A stretch of DNA of 64,000 nucleotides from Nitrosomonadaceae bacterium (GCA_030646695.1 JAUSLF010000016.1:1-64000), one strand, 5' to 3'. Numbered from the stretch's first letter, positions 16,737-25,052 are shown. Numbers and translations: made by a program. The notes: generated from the sequence alone by a model not told the origin.

Positions 16737-18095
16737 TTGCATATCCACATTCTAGGCATTTGCGGCACTTTCATGGGCGGCATCGCGGCGATCGCGCGCG
16801 AAGCCGGACACAAGGTCACGGGCTGCGATGCCGGCGTTTATCCGCCGATGAGCACCCAACTGGAGGCCCAGGGGATCGATCTGATCGAAGGATACTCACC
16901 GGAACAGATCAGGCTGAACCCCGACGTGTTCGTGGTTGGCAATGTGGTATCGCGCGGCAATCCGTTGATGGAGGAAATCCTCAACCGCAATCTGCCCTAT
17001 ATTTCCGGCCCGCAATGGCTTGCAGAAAACGTGCTGCGCGACAAATGGGTGCTGGCGGTTGCGGGCACCCACGGCAAGACTACCACCAGTTCGATGCTGG
17101 CATGGATACTGGAGGATGCGGGAATGAAGCCGGGTTTTCTGATCGGCGGCATACCGCAGAATTTCGGCATCTCGGCCCGGCTTGGCAGCGGCTCATCTTT
17201 CTTTGTCATCGAAGCGGATGAGTACGACACTGCTTTTTTCGATAAGCGCTCCAAGTTTGTGCATTACCGCCCCCGGACCGCGATTCTCAACAATCTGGAG
17301 TTCGATCATGCTGATATCTTCTCCGATCTTGCTGCGATTGAGCAGCAATTTCACCAATTTGTACGTATCATACCGAGTAATGGGCTGATCGTTGCCAATG
17401 GCTGCGATGAGAGTTTGCAGCGGGTTCTGGCTAAAGGCTGCTGGACGCCAGTGGAAAAAGTGGGGATAGCTGATGGTTGGCAGGCGGCTGCTGTGGGCGA
17501 TGGCGGAGTTACTGTTTCTTTCGGGGGGGAATCCCAAGGCATCCTGCACTGGGAATTGCTGGGCGAGCACAACCGCATGAACGCACTGGCAGCGCTGGCC
17601 GCCGCCCGCCATGCGGGTGTGCCAGCCAGAACAGGCATGGCGGCGCTGGCACAGTTCAAGAACGTCAAGCGGCGTATGGAAGTGCGCGGTGTGGTCAACG
17701 GCATCACCGTGTACGACGATTTCGCCCATCATCCCACGGCGATCCACACGACGCTGCAAGGTTTGCGCGATAAAGTGAATGGGGCGCGTATTATCGCCGT
17801 GCTGGAGCCCCGCTCCAATACCATGAAAATGGGCACCTGGAAAGACAGCCTGGCAGGCAGCCTCGCTACCGCCGACCAGGTGTTCTGCTACACCGCCAAT
17901 CTGGGATGGAATGCAGCAGAAGCATTGCAATCTCTTGGCGCCAAAGCCGCGAGCCATGACAGTCTGGAACAACTCATTGCCGCCATTGCCGCCGCCGCCC
18001 GCTCCGGTGACCACGTGCTCATCATGAGCAACGGCGGTTTCGGCGGCATCCACGAGAAATTACTCAAGGCACTGAGCGCGACTGCTGCGGCCTGA
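16737..18095 (+). CDS. mpl: UDP-N-acetylmuramate:L-alanyl-gamma-D-glutamyl-meso-diaminopimelate ligase (Mpl)
   Basis: Mpl reattaches the recovered murein tripeptide to UDP-MurNAc in peptidoglycan recycling. The 452-residue protein is a Mur ligase with an N-terminal Rossmann domain (HILGICGTFMGG), the ATP-binding GTHGKTTTSSM (about residues 108-118) and a C-terminal domain with DDFAHHPTA. The start is TTG at 16737, supported by AGGAG at 16724-16728. An overlapping frame from 16694 is a shadow. It marks the left border of the accessory cassette region. Confidence 0.94.
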   Translation: MHIHILGICGTFMGGIAAIAREAGHKVTGCDAGVYPPMSTQLEAQGIDLIEGYSPEQIRLNPDVFVVGNVVSRGNPLMEEILNRNLPYISGPQWLAENVLRDKWVLAVAGTHGKTTTSSMLAWILEDAGMKPGFLIGGIPQNFGISARLGSGSSFFVIEADEYDTAFFDKRSKFVHYRPRTAILNNLEFDHADIFSDLAAIEQQFHQFVRIIPSNGLIVANGCDESLQRVLAKGCWTPVEKVGIADGWQAAAVGDGGVTVSFGGESQGILHWELLGEHNRMNALAALAAARHAGVPARTGMAALAQFKNVKRRMEVRGVVNGITVYDDFAHHPTAIHTTLQGLRDKVNGARIIAVLEPRSNTMKMGTWKDSLAGSLATADQVFCYTANLGWNAAEALQSLGAKAASHDSLEQLIAAIAAAARSGDHVLIMSNGGFGGIHEKLLKALSATAAA

Positions 18096-18304
18096 TTCAC
18101 AGTGGCTGTTTCTCCTTTGGCTCGGCTGAGTTGTGCCAGAATCAGTCATTGGTGTTTTTCCCCGGAAACAGACAGTCAGACGCGTTGGGTGTATGCTTCC
18201 GTCCTTATCTGCGCAACCCGCTACGCCGAATTATGGAGCAAGTGTCGGAGTTAGAGCGCAAAACTGTCTCCCTATAACAAAGTTAAGGCCTTCCCGCTAC
18301 CGCC

Positions 18305-18709
18305 ATGGCTAATCTTGGATTCGTTGAAGCGTTTGCAAAATTTGGCGCAAAACTCGCCAACCCCATGTGGGCCGTTTCTTCCATTGCTGATGATGGTGCA
18401 TTTGTCATTAGTTGCTGGGCACACTACTTCAAGAACGGGGGCCCAGGCATAGTTCGCTACGTTGATAGCCTTTCCCGTTGGGTCGGAAATGAACTTGGGA
18501 ACAAACTTCTGGAAACCCATCTCTCGAAGGCATTCGTGGAGAAGCTGCCTGTTCGAATGGTGGTAGCCACCGCGGAGAATCCGGAGGCAGTCGAACGTGA
18601 GAATGATGCAAGCAAAATCAAAAAGACTTTCCATATCCGCGAGGACCTGGTTGGCCATGTCATAGAGTTTGATGGAAATCACTTTGTCATTGAATTCCGG
18701 CGGCCCTAA
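18305..18709 (+). CDS. Cassette-borne protein of unknown function (134 residues)
   Basis: I do not recognise a domain. The soluble protein begins with an amphipathic helix (MANLGFVEAFAKFGAKL), has a tryptophan-rich start (NPMWAVSSIADDG, ISCWAHYF) and ends in a basic and acidic region (HIREDLVGHVIEFDGNHFVI). Its TAA stop lies inside the first attC-like hairpin (18704-18770), the usual ending of an integron cassette gene. The neighbours are another cassette protein and toxin-antitoxin genes. A role in nucleic acid or stress biology would be speculation. Confidence 0.7.
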   Translation: MANLGFVEAFAKFGAKLANPMWAVSSIADDGAFVISCWAHYFKNGGPGIVRYVDSLSRWVGNELGNKLLETHLSKAFVEKLPVRMVVATAENPEAVERENDASKIKKTFHIREDLVGHVIEFDGNHFVIEFRRP

Positions 18710-18770
18710 CCCGGTAGTCAACCGGACCTGCACGAATAGCCGCGCAGGCCAGTTACTTTGAACGTTATAA
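18704..18770 (+). repeat. attC-like recombination site 1
   Basis: The site runs from CCCTAAC to GTTATAA. The inner arms CAACCGGACCTGC and GCAGGCCAGTT pair around a loop of 10-12 bases with one unpaired A (GGaCC opposite GGCC). The outer TAAC pairs with GTTA across unpaired spacer bases. Paired outer boxes, paired inner boxes, a mismatched spacer and an extrahelical base are the structural marks of integron attC sites. Confidence 0.65.
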
Positions 18771-18777
18771 TTCTCCT

Positions 18778-19410
18778 ATGAAACATCAATACTATCCCCC
18801 GCGGTACGAGCAAAAGCAGTTTCACTGCCCTCACTGCAATGTATTTGCGTCGCAGTCGTGGTACGACTTGCTCATTAATCTGCACAATAGTATGACTTCA
18901 ACTTCCTTCAAGGGGTCTTATTGTGCGCATTGCAAGAAGTGGGGCTTTTGGTACAACGGGCGATTGATTGTTCCTGCTGAAAGTCCAGTTGAACCACCTC
19001 ATCATGATCTTCCCGAAGCGTGTCTTTCCGATTATGAAGAAGCGAGAGATATTGTTAGCCGCTCTCCGCGAGGTGCGGTTGCCCTGCTTCGTTTGTGTCT
19101 TCAGAAACTCATGCCGCACCTTGGCGAAGATGGGAAAAATATCAACGACGACATCAAGTCCTTGGTAACGAAAGGCCTACCGTCTCTTGTACAGCAAGCT
19201 CTCGACGTTTGCCGGGTCGTTGGCAATAACGCAGTCCATCCTGGAGAGCTAGACATAAACGACACCCCGGAGATTGCTCATCAGCTTTTTCGAATGATCA
19301 ACTTCATTGTTGAAGATCGCATTACTAGACCGAAAGAAATTCAAGCGCTCTATTCACAGTTACCACAAGGTGCAATCGATGCCATTGCTAAGCGAGATGG
19401 TAGCCAGTGA
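18778..19410 (+). CDS. DUF4145-type protein with N-terminal zinc ribbon (cassette gene)
   Basis: This 210-residue cytosolic protein starts with a treble-clef or zinc-ribbon-like region holding two CxxC pairs: CPHC (about residues 18-21) and CAHC (about 49-52). An alpha-helical DUF4145-like domain follows (SPRGAVALLRLCLQKLMPHL, then NNAVHPGELDINDTPE). DUF4145 proteins are often associated with restriction or defence genes, but their biochemistry is unclear. The ATG lies 8 bases after attC-like site 1 and the stop about 13 bases before site 2. It therefore fills one cassette, in the usual orientation. Its codon use looks more AT-rich than that of the flanking core genes. Confidence 0.75.
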   Translation: MKHQYYPPRYEQKQFHCPHCNVFASQSWYDLLINLHNSMTSTSFKGSYCAHCKKWGFWYNGRLIVPAESPVEPPHHDLPEACLSDYEEARDIVSRSPRGAVALLRLCLQKLMPHLGEDGKNINDDIKSLVTKGLPSLVQQALDVCRVVGNNAVHPGELDINDTPEIAHQLFRMINFIVEDRITRPKEIQALYSQLPQGAIDAIAKRDGSQ

Positions 19411-19422
19411 TCCTTGTCCGAG

Positions 19423-19489
19423 TTCTAACCTCTGAATCCACCAGACCTGCACGAAAAGCCGCGTAGGCCGGTTACTTTGAATGTTGAGC
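19423..19489 (+). repeat. attC-like recombination site 2
   Basis: The site runs from TTCTAAC to GTTGAGC, the latter a perfect GTTRRRY box. The inner arms ACCAGACCTGC and GCGTAGGCCGGTT pair with the same kind of unpaired A as in site 1. The loop ACGAAAAGCC is almost the same as that of site 1 (ACGAATAGCC), so the two sites are clearly related. Confidence 0.7.
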
Positions 19490-19521
19490 GTTTGCTTTCC
19501 GAAAGCACGACCGGCAGTTAT

Positions 19522-19635
19522 GTGTCGACTTGCGACTCTCACCACAAGCAGAGACATGCCAATCGAACCACTACAGTCTGTCTACACACCATCACAAGTG
19601 TGCCTGCATTTGTGACTGTACCGAAGTCCCCTTGA
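19522..19635 (+). repeat. 114-bp direct repeat, copy 1
   Basis: This copy differs from the one at 20502-20615 at only about four positions. Each copy begins shortly after an attC-like site (19489 and 20492). Each also has a short internal repeat, TTGYGACTS, near both ends. No open frame is preserved between the copies, so this is conserved non-coding DNA or a cassette start shared by duplication. Confidence 0.85.
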
Positions 19636-19671
19636 AAAATTAAAAGGGCCAGGTTCGGATTAAGTTCATAC

Positions 19672-20006
19672 CTAACAGCCTTGAATCATCTGAATAACGG
19701 CTGTTCGAGCTTGTTGCAATGCAGCCTTGTTGAGCAGTCCAACGGTATCAACAGGAAGAGACTCGTGGCAGGTGAATAATTTGCCGGGGCGAAGATAACT
19801 CACGCGCTGTAAGCCACCCTCGGCAAACTCGCTTTCTGCCAGGGCGATTGCACGGGCATCTGCATAGGGGTTGCTGGTTATCTGGCAGGCGATCCAATCC
19901 CCTCGCCTGCATCTGCCAACAACAAGGCTGGGCGCAGTTTTTTTCGGCTGAGGTCTGAAAATGGGAAAGGCAGTACGACTACTTGCCCGACTGCAAATGT
20001 GCCCAC
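19672..20006 (-). pseudogene. PemK/MazF-family toxin, broken by a frameshift
   Basis: Read in two frames, the product is a PemK/MazF-like endoribonuclease toxin. The N-terminal half VGQVVVLPFPFSDL and KKLRPALLL is in one frame from the GTG at 20006. The C-terminal half GDWIACQITSNPYADARAI to the end is in the next frame. The switch is near 19905-19912 and is explained by loss of one base in GCAGGCGAGGGGATTGG. The gene starts within the last bases of its antitoxin gene. Either the toxin is dead in this strain or the base is a sequencing error. It lies on the minus strand, against the usual cassette orientation. Confidence 0.75.
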
Positions 20007-20191
20007 GCTGCATCCTCCTCGGGATTGAGCCAGTCTTGCGCCAGTGCAGACTCGGTCATCAAGGCAGGTTCGTGTGCGGTATCGGGTTCCAGCCAAGTCA
20101 GCAGTGCGCGTCCGGGCTTGATGGTTTGTCCGGATTCAACGCAATGCAAATGTCCTGTTTTATCAATCGTCACTTCTATGGTCGTTAACAT
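19979..20191 (-). CDS. Antitoxin of the PemK-type pair (70 residues)
   Basis: The ATG at 20191 is preceded by AGGAG and opens a 70-residue acidic protein. It begins MLTTIEVTIDKTGHLHCVES, has a GRALLTWLEP stretch and ends LNPEEDAAWAHLQSGK. Position and overlap with the PemK-like toxin frame identify it as the cognate antitoxin. The short beta-rich N-terminus could form a swapped-hairpin DNA-binding domain, but I cannot assign a named family with certainty. With the toxin frame broken, this antitoxin may now be an orphan. Confidence 0.7.
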   Translation of the reverse strand: MLTTIEVTIDKTGHLHCVESGQTIKPGRALLTWLEPDTAHEPALMTESALAQDWLNPEEDAAWAHLQSGK

Positions 20192-20276
20192 GATGCGATC
20201 TCCTGAAGCTGTTACTTTACAGTCTAACAAAATTCAACAAGGATATGGCGGGTAAACAGAACAATTGGGGACACGG

Positions 20277-20403
20277 TTACACGAGCACTTCAAGTCCGTG
20301 CTTTTCGACCACACGCAATAGCCTAAGCGCCATGTCACTTGGTCTTTTCTGGTCCACTTCCCATTTTTGCACGGTAAATTCGCTGGTGTTCGGGGAAACC
20401 TCA
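20277..20403 (-). pseudogene. Fragment of a HigA-type helix-turn-helix antitoxin
   Basis: About 40 codons on the minus strand read VSPNTSEFTVQKWEVDQKRP followed by SDMALRLLRVVEKHGLEVLV and a TAA stop. This is the C-terminal part of an XRE-type regulator of the HigA or NadS kind (compare the common VQKWEqGxrrPSGxALrLL pattern). No start codon or N-terminal helices are present, because the frame runs into a stop just upstream. It is the relic of a second toxin-antitoxin module in the same cassette. Confidence 0.6.
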
Positions 20404-20424
20404 GGGCCAGGGTCGAATTAACCT

Positions 20425-20492
20425 GCCTAACTTTACATTCACCCGGACTGGTGCGATAAAGCTTCACCAGCCAGTTAATTCAGACATTGAGC
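20425..20492 (+). repeat. attC-like recombination site 3
   Basis: The site runs from GCCTAAC, a perfect RYYYAAC box, to ATTGAGC, a GTTRRRY box with one change. The inner arms ACCCGGACTGGTG and CACCAGCCAGTT pair with one unpaired A, as in sites 1 and 2. The loop is CGATAAAGCTT. Confidence 0.65.
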
Positions 20493-20501
20493 ATCCGTTC
20501 A

Positions 20502-20615
20502 GTGTCGATTTGCGACTGTCACCACAAGCAGAGACATGCCAATCGAACCACTACAGTCTGTCTACACATCATCACAAGTGTGCCTGCATTTGCGACTGTA
20601 CCGAAGTCCCCTTGA
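20502..20615 (+). repeat. 114-bp direct repeat, copy 2
   Basis: This is a near-identical copy of 19522-19635. It ends directly at the TTGACG that may serve as the -35 box of the following yefM-yoeB pair. Confidence 0.85.
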
Positions 20616-20641
20616 CGATGTGTACGCAATAGCGTACGCTA
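20612..20641 (+). promoter_or_regulatory. Putative yefM-yoeB promoter/operator palindrome
   Basis: A perfect palindrome, GTACGC-AATA-GCGTAC (20622-20637), preceded by T to give TGTAC, follows a TTGACG -35-like box. It lies 32 bases before the antitoxin ATG. YefM-type antitoxins autoregulate through palindromes with a TGTACA core, so this is a good candidate operator. Confidence 0.55.
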
Positions 20642-20668
20642 CCATTTTTCTTTAATGGGTGGTGCATT

Positions 20669-20911
20669 ATGCATACGCTGACAGCAAGCGAAGCTCGGTC
20701 AAATCTTTATCGTCTTATCGATGATGCAGCCACAAACCACGAACCGGTTGTTATTACAGGGAAACGGCATAACGCCGTTTTGGTTTCGGCTGATGACTGG
20801 GCCTCGATACAAGAAACCATCTATTTACTTTCCATTCCTGGTATGCGTGAATCAATTCGGGAGGGCATGTCGAGTCCTGAGGAGGAGTGCGCCAAGGGGT
20901 TGAGTTGGTGA
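20669..20911 (+). CDS. yefM: YefM/Phd-family antitoxin
   Basis: This 80-residue protein has the Phd/YefM DNA-binding N-terminus (TASEARSNLYRLIDDAATNH), the VVITGKRHNAVLVSADDW signature and an acidic toxin-binding C-terminus. It would neutralise the RNase toxin encoded next and repress the operon. Its stop overlaps the toxin GTG by four bases (GTGA), which implies translational coupling. A palindromic operator lies just upstream. The pair looks intact, unlike the decayed modules beside it. Confidence 0.92.
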   Translation: MHTLTASEARSNLYRLIDDAATNHEPVVITGKRHNAVLVSADDWASIQETIYLLSIPGMRESIREGMSSPEEECAKGLSW

Positions 20912-21171
20912 TTTGGCAGCTAATTTATACAAAGGCGGCTCAAAAAGATGCGCAGAAGCTTGCCTCAGCAGGGCTAAAAGAAAAAACGCTAATTTTATTA
21001 GGCGCTCTCGGAGAAAACCCATTTCAGAACCCGCCACCCTATGAAAAACTCGTTGGCGATTTGGCAGGGGCATATTCACGGCGAATCAATATTCAACACC
21101 GCCTCGTATATCAAGTTTTGGAAGAGCAGCATGTGGTTAAAGTTTTGAGAATGTGGTCTCACTATGAGTAA
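20908..21171 (+). CDS. yoeB: YoeB/Txe-family mRNA interferase toxin
   Basis: This 87-residue RelE-fold ribosome-dependent RNase is a close match to YoeB in length. It shows the N-terminal WQLIYTKAAQKDAQKL, the ENPFQNPPPYEKLVGDLAG stretch, the basic core YSRRINIQHRLVYQV and the C-terminal RMWSHYE with the catalytic histidine region. I chose GTG at 20908, overlapping the antitoxin stop; a longer frame from ATG 20887 lies inside yefM. No attC-like site was found behind it: the gene ends 17 bases before the end of the convergent rpfE-like gene. Confidence 0.93.
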   Translation: MIWQLIYTKAAQKDAQKLASAGLKEKTLILLGALGENPFQNPPPYEKLVGDLAGAYSRRINIQHRLVYQVLEEQHVVKVLRMWSHYE

Positions 21172-21188
21172 ACTGCCAACCACTATAC

Positions 21189-22265
21189 TCAAGCGGAATA
21201 AGTCACAAGCGGTTTAGCCGTGCGCCAGAATTTCCATAAATTGTCACGTGTTATGGTGAAATTCTTGTCGCCATGCTCGCTGACGACAGTGAGGGTCAAC
21301 TGCTCGAGCTTGCCTTGTTTTAACGCTGCCAGCAAAGGGGCGAACCAATCCTGCTCCAGTTTCTTCAGGCTTTCGCGCCAACCGTAGGCGTCATCGTATT
21401 GGGTTTTTTCGTGCAGCGTATCGAGGATAGCCAGATGATTGCCGGCCACAGCGAACTGGCACCATGCTGTTGCCGTGGACGGGAGCACCGCATGATCCAC
21501 AATGTGTGCCCGCGCCAGGGATCGGGGAAGAACAGCGTTGCTCCACACCTGGGTATAGGAACAGTTGAGTGACTGCGGCATGGTTCCGCCGCCCCACAAC
21601 CAGATGCCGTTAATGGCAAGTTCGCCCCGCGCTTCCCGCGCCTGGTTGAGCGGATGTTCATGCAGCAGCATCTGCACTTCGTTGAAGAGTCCCTGCCAGC
21701 GCATGTTGTCCGTGCCGGATGGCAGGAGCGCATGAATATCCTGGCCGGCCACTGCGCTGAGCGCATGAGTTTGCAGCGCGGGTATCTCAGCCACGCGCAG
21801 ATACCAGCGATCGGGCTGTAGCGGCAGAAAGGCCAGTTCCTGCCGGGCAGTCACGGGGTGGTGCGACGGGAGATCGCAGCCATCTGCGGCGAAATGCCGG
21901 TTAAGCAAGTCGGCAAGCTGGTTTGCTTCTTCTGCCGTAACCCGGAAAATCCGACTGTCAGCCAGCACGATCTGATTATGCTCGAGTCGTAGATGCACCG
22001 GGTCGGCGCGCAGCCAGTAATGGTTTTCTGCTTGCATCTGTCCGGCGCTGTCGGCCTGCAGCGTGAGCGGCGCCACCGGCCAGTCCTGTTGCTTTGCCAC
22101 GCCGAAAGCGCGGCACAACCACGCTTCAACCCCTTGCGATTCATTCCCGGTGCGCGAGCTTCTTGCCAGCAGAGTTTCCAGTGCAGGCAACGGCAGGTCG
22201 CGGTAAATTTCCGGCAAGGAATCGCCCGGCCAGAACAGGGAGGGAATGAGAAGATGCAGCTTCAT
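21189..22265 (-). CDS. RpfE-like / COG4255 conserved protein
   Basis: This 358-residue cytosolic protein begins MKLHLLIPSLFWPGDSLPEI and contains ENHYWLRADPVHLRLEHNQIVL near residue 80 and NGIWLWGGGTMP near 225. Those features mark the family often annotated as RpfE-type regulatory protein or phosphoglycerate mutase in betaproteobacteria. Some members are distantly similar to the alkaline phosphatase/iPGM superfamily, but the biochemical role is not established. It borders the cassette array on its right side and is convergent with yoeB. copZ is encoded just upstream on the same strand. Confidence 0.7.
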   Translation of the reverse strand: MKLHLLIPSLFWPGDSLPEIYRDLPLPALETLLARSSRTGNESQGVEAWLCRAFGVAKQQDWPVAPLTLQADSAGQMQAENHYWLRADPVHLRLEHNQIVLADSRIFRVTAEEANQLADLLNRHFAADGCDLPSHHPVTARQELAFLPLQPDRWYLRVAEIPALQTHALSAVAGQDIHALLPSGTDNMRWQGLFNEVQMLLHEHPLNQAREARGELAINGIWLWGGGTMPQSLNCSYTQVWSNAVLPRSLARAHIVDHAVLPSTATAWCQFAVAGNHLAILDTLHEKTQYDDAYGWRESLKKLEQDWFAPLLAALKQGKLEQLTLTVVSEHGDKNFTITRDNLWKFWRTAKPLVTYSA

Positions 22266-22306
22266 TGTGCAGGAGGGAAGATGAACAGAAGTCGGATACC
22301 GGCTGA

Positions 22307-22513
22307 TTAAACGGCTTCGAAACCGGCGTCCTTGATGGCCTGTTTGAACTGATCGCTGTCGGTTATTGCGGCGTCATGCTGGATTGTGACTTGAGCATTC
22401 TCCAGCGAAACATCTGCATTGCTCACCCCGGGAATCCTTTCCAGCACATTTTTCACACTTCTGACACAACCCATGCAGGTCATGCCTTTGATATTAATTA
22501 CGGTCGTTTGCAT
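22307..22513 (-). CDS. copZ: Copper chaperone, heavy-metal-associated domain protein (CopZ-like)
   Basis: This 68-residue ferredoxin-fold protein has the metal-binding GMTCMGC motif (Cys at about residues 12 and 15). It starts QTTVINIKGMTCMGCVRSV. Such proteins carry Cu(I) to P-type ATPases. The next gene upstream on the same strand, 24 bases away, is a copper ATPase, so the two form an export operon. The start ATG at 22513 is preceded by AGGAG. Confidence 0.9.
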   Translation of the reverse strand: MQTTVINIKGMTCMGCVRSVKNVLERIPGVSNADVSLENAQVTIQHDAAITDSDQFKQAIKDAGFEAV

Positions 22514-22537
22514 TTGTTCTACTCCTTTTAATGATAG

Positions 22538-24934
22538 TTAAGAACCAGCCTGCCAGCGTTTCAGCAACAACGAGTTGCTGACCACCGACACCGAACTCAT
22601 CGCCATCGCCGCGCCTGCAATCACGGGGTTGAGCAATCCTGCAGCAGCCAGCGGGATGCCCAGCACGTTGTAGATGAAAGCGAAGAAAAGATTCTGGCGG
22701 ATTTTGCTCAGCGTTGCACGCGAGAGCGAGATCGCATCGGCTGCGCTCATCAGGTCATCACGCATCAGGGTGATGTCGGCGGCTTCAATCGCCACATCGG
22801 AGCCTGCGCCAATGGCGAAGCTCACGTCGGCTGCGGCCAGCGCCGGTGCGTCGTTAATGCCGTCGCCGACCGTGCCGGTGAATTTGCCGCCTGCCTTTGC
22901 TTTTTCGACTGCGGCAGCTTTGTCCTGCGGCAGCACCTCGGCACGATAGCTGGTGATGCCTGCTTGCCTGGCAATGGCAGCAGCGGTGGCGGGGTTGTCG
23001 CCGGTCAGCATCACCACTTCGATACCCATGGCTTGCAGCCGCTTTACTGCTTGCGCGGAAGTGCTGCGCAAGCGGTCGGCGATGGCGAGGTAGCCGAGAA
23101 CCTCAGGAACATCGTTAGTCACGGAGGCCACAGCGATGACGGTTTTGCCTGCAGCTTGAAGAACAGCGATACGCGTATCATCAATTGCAGCACCGCGATC
23201 ACCTAGAAATTTTGGCGAGCCTAGAAGGTATTCGGTGCCGTCGATGCGGGCAGTGATCCCGCTGCCGACGATGGCGGAAAAATCACTCACTGCATCCGGG
23301 CGAATGTTCATACCCGCGGCCCGTTCCAGCACCGCTTTTGCGAGAGGGTGTTCCGAGCCTTGTTCCAGGGTGGCGGCAACTTGCATCAAATCATGCTCGG
23401 TAGCCGATCCTGCCAGAACAATATCAGTCACTGCTGGTTTGCCTTCGGTGAGGGTGCCGGTTTTGTCTACAATCAACACCTGGATTTTTTCTGCATGCTC
23501 CAGAGCAGCGGCATTTTTCACCAGTATGCCGGTCTGCGCGCCGCGCCCGGTGCCGACCATGATTGCCGTCGGCGTGGCCAGCCCCAATGCGCAGGGGCAC
23601 GCGATCACCAGTACCGCAACGGCATTGATCAGCGCCGGAACAAAATCGCCCGCAAGCCACCAGGTGAATACCAGAGTCAACGCACTGATGGCCACCACCA
23701 CCGGCACGAATACTGCCGAAATGGTGTCGGCCATGCGCTGGATTGGCGCCTTGGAACCCTGTGCTTGTTCCACCAGACGGATGATGGCTGCGAGTTGGGT
23801 ATGGGCACCGACGCCGGTGGCGCGGCATTTGAGCAGACCTTGCTGGTTCATGGTGGCGGCATAGACTTTCGCTCCCACCTGCTTGCCGACTGGCAGGCTC
23901 TCGCCGGTCAGCATGGCCTCGTTCACGCTGGATGCTCCTTCAATGACGACGCCATCCACCGGCAGATTCTCGCCTGGGCGCACGATGAAAATGTCGCTTA
24001 CCACGAGGGTGCTTGCGTCCACTTCGATGATCTCACCGTTGCGCTCCACCCGCGCAGTTTTAGGTTGCAGCTTGATCAATTCCTCAATGGCGGCCGAAGT
24101 TTTGCCTTTGGCGCGAGCCTCCATCAGTTTGCCCAGCAATACCAGCGTGATGATGGCCGCACTCGCTTCGAAATAGACATGCTGCTGTAGCGCCAGCGCC
24201 GTTACCACTGCGCTGAAAAGATACGCCATGCTGGTGCCGAGCGCGATCAGCACATCCATGTTGGCGCTACCGCCGCGCAACGCGTGCCATGCGGCGATAT
24301 AGAAGCGCTTGCCAACCCAGAACTGTACCGGAGTTGCCAGCAGCCATTGCAGCCAGCGTGGCAGCAAATCGTCATGCGCACCCGAGAACATTGCGCCCAT
24401 CTGCAGCAGCAGCGGCAGGGTGAGGGCGGCGGAAATCCAGAACAGACGCAGTTCTGCATGGTAAGCAGCAAGCCGTCGCACCTTCTCTTCGGCGCGGCTG
24501 GCATCGCTGATCTCACTGGCACCATAACCTGCCTTGACGACAGCGGCGATCAGCTTATCCACTGTCACCATGCCGGGATTGAAACTGGCACGGGCTGTCT
24601 CCGTGGCCAGATTGACCGTGGCGCTGACGCCGGGAAGCTTGTTCAGTGCTTTTTCGATCCGGCCGCTGCATGCGGCGCAGGTCATGCCGCTGATTTGCAG
24701 TTGTACCGATTGGGGAATAACGTGAAACCCGGCTTGCTCGATTGAGCGCACCAGATCTTCGGGCCGGGTCGTGGTGTCGTCATCGAGTTCCACCCGCACT
24801 TTTTCATTGGCGAAATTGACCGCCGCATGCACGCCCGGCAATTTATTGAGATTCTTTTCGATCCGTGCAGCACAGGCTGCGCATGTCATGCCTTCGATGG
24901 GCAGTTCGATTTGCCTGAGAGTAAGAGAATTCAT
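22538..24934 (-). CDS. copA: Copper-exporting P1B-type ATPase (CopA)
   Basis: This 798-residue inner-membrane pump moves Cu(I) out of the cytoplasm at the cost of ATP. Two N-terminal HMA domains each carry GMTCAAC (about residues 15 and 84). Eight membrane helices are expected, including the ion-binding CPC in [13 protein letters not shown]. The phosphorylated aspartate sits in [11 protein letters not shown], with TGDNPATA and the hinge [14 protein letters not shown] further on. No CueR-type dyad was recognised in the 86 bases upstream. It forms an operon with copZ. Confidence 0.95.
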   Translation of the reverse strand: MNSLTLRQIELPIEGMTCAACAARIEKNLNKLPGVHAAVNFANEKVRVELDDDTTTRPEDLVRSIEQAGFHVIPQSVQLQISGMTCAACSGRIEKALNKLPGVSATVNLATETARASFNPGMVTVDKLIAAVVKAGYGASEISDASRAEEKVRRLAAYHAELRLFWISAALTLPLLLQMGAMFSGAHDDLLPRWLQWLLATPVQFWVGKRFYIAAWHALRGGSANMDVLIALGTSMAYLFSAVVTALALQQHVYFEASAAIITLVLLGKLMEARAKGKTSAAIEELIKLQPKTARVERNGEIIEVDASTLVVSDIFIVRPGENLPVDGVVIEGASSVNEAMLTGESLPVGKQVGAKVYAATMNQQGLLKCRATGVGAHTQLAAIIRLVEQAQGSKAPIQRMADTISAVFVPVVVAISALTLVFTWWLAGDFVPALINAVAVLVIACPCALGLATPTAIMVGTGRGAQTGILVKNAAALEHAEKIQVLIVDKTGTLTEGKPAVTDIVLAGSATEHDLMQVAATLEQGSEHPLAKAVLERAAGMNIRPDAVSDFSAIVGSGITARIDGTEYLLGSPKFLGDRGAAIDDTRIAVLQAAGKTVIAVASVTNDVPEVLGYLAIADRLRSTSAQAVKRLQAMGIEVVMLTGDNPATAAAIARQAGITSYRAEVLPQDKAAAVEKAKAGGKFTGTVGDGINDAPALAAADVSFAIGAGSDVAIEAADITLMRDDLMSAADAISLSRATLSKIRQNLFFAFIYNVLGIPLAAAGLLNPVIAGAAMAMSSVSVVSNSLLLKRWQAGS

Positions 24935-25020
24935 GATGACTGCGCATTCATGGTGGGGTCAGTGTATGCAGCGTAGATCCAGGTGATCAGTAATGAGACA
25001 ACCAATGCCCGGCAGAATTC

Positions 25021-25052
25021 ACGCTCACTCTGATGCACCACCGAGTGAGCGT
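25021..25052. terminator. Hairpin at the end of lysS
   Basis: A perfect 10-bp stem, ACGCTCACTC/GAGTGAGCGT, with a 12-base loop abuts the lysS stop codon. No T run follows on the minus strand, so it is either a factor-independent terminator of weak type or an mRNA-stabilising hairpin between lysS and copA. Confidence 0.5.

Noticed and set aside
16694-17221. 175-codon frame overlapping mpl
   Set aside because: Out-of-frame shadow of mpl, which has full Mur-ligase motifs and a ribosome binding site.
18180-18295. Possible attC site before the first cassette gene (GTTAGAG and GTTAAGG boxes)
   Set aside because: No convincing paired arms; only partial boxes.
19522-20615. CRISPR-like repeat
   Set aside because: Only two copies of 114 bp with unrelated genes between; no array of short repeats and spacers anywhere in the window.
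24935-25020. CueR-type operator before copA
   Set aside because: No dyad of the expected form was found in this interval.
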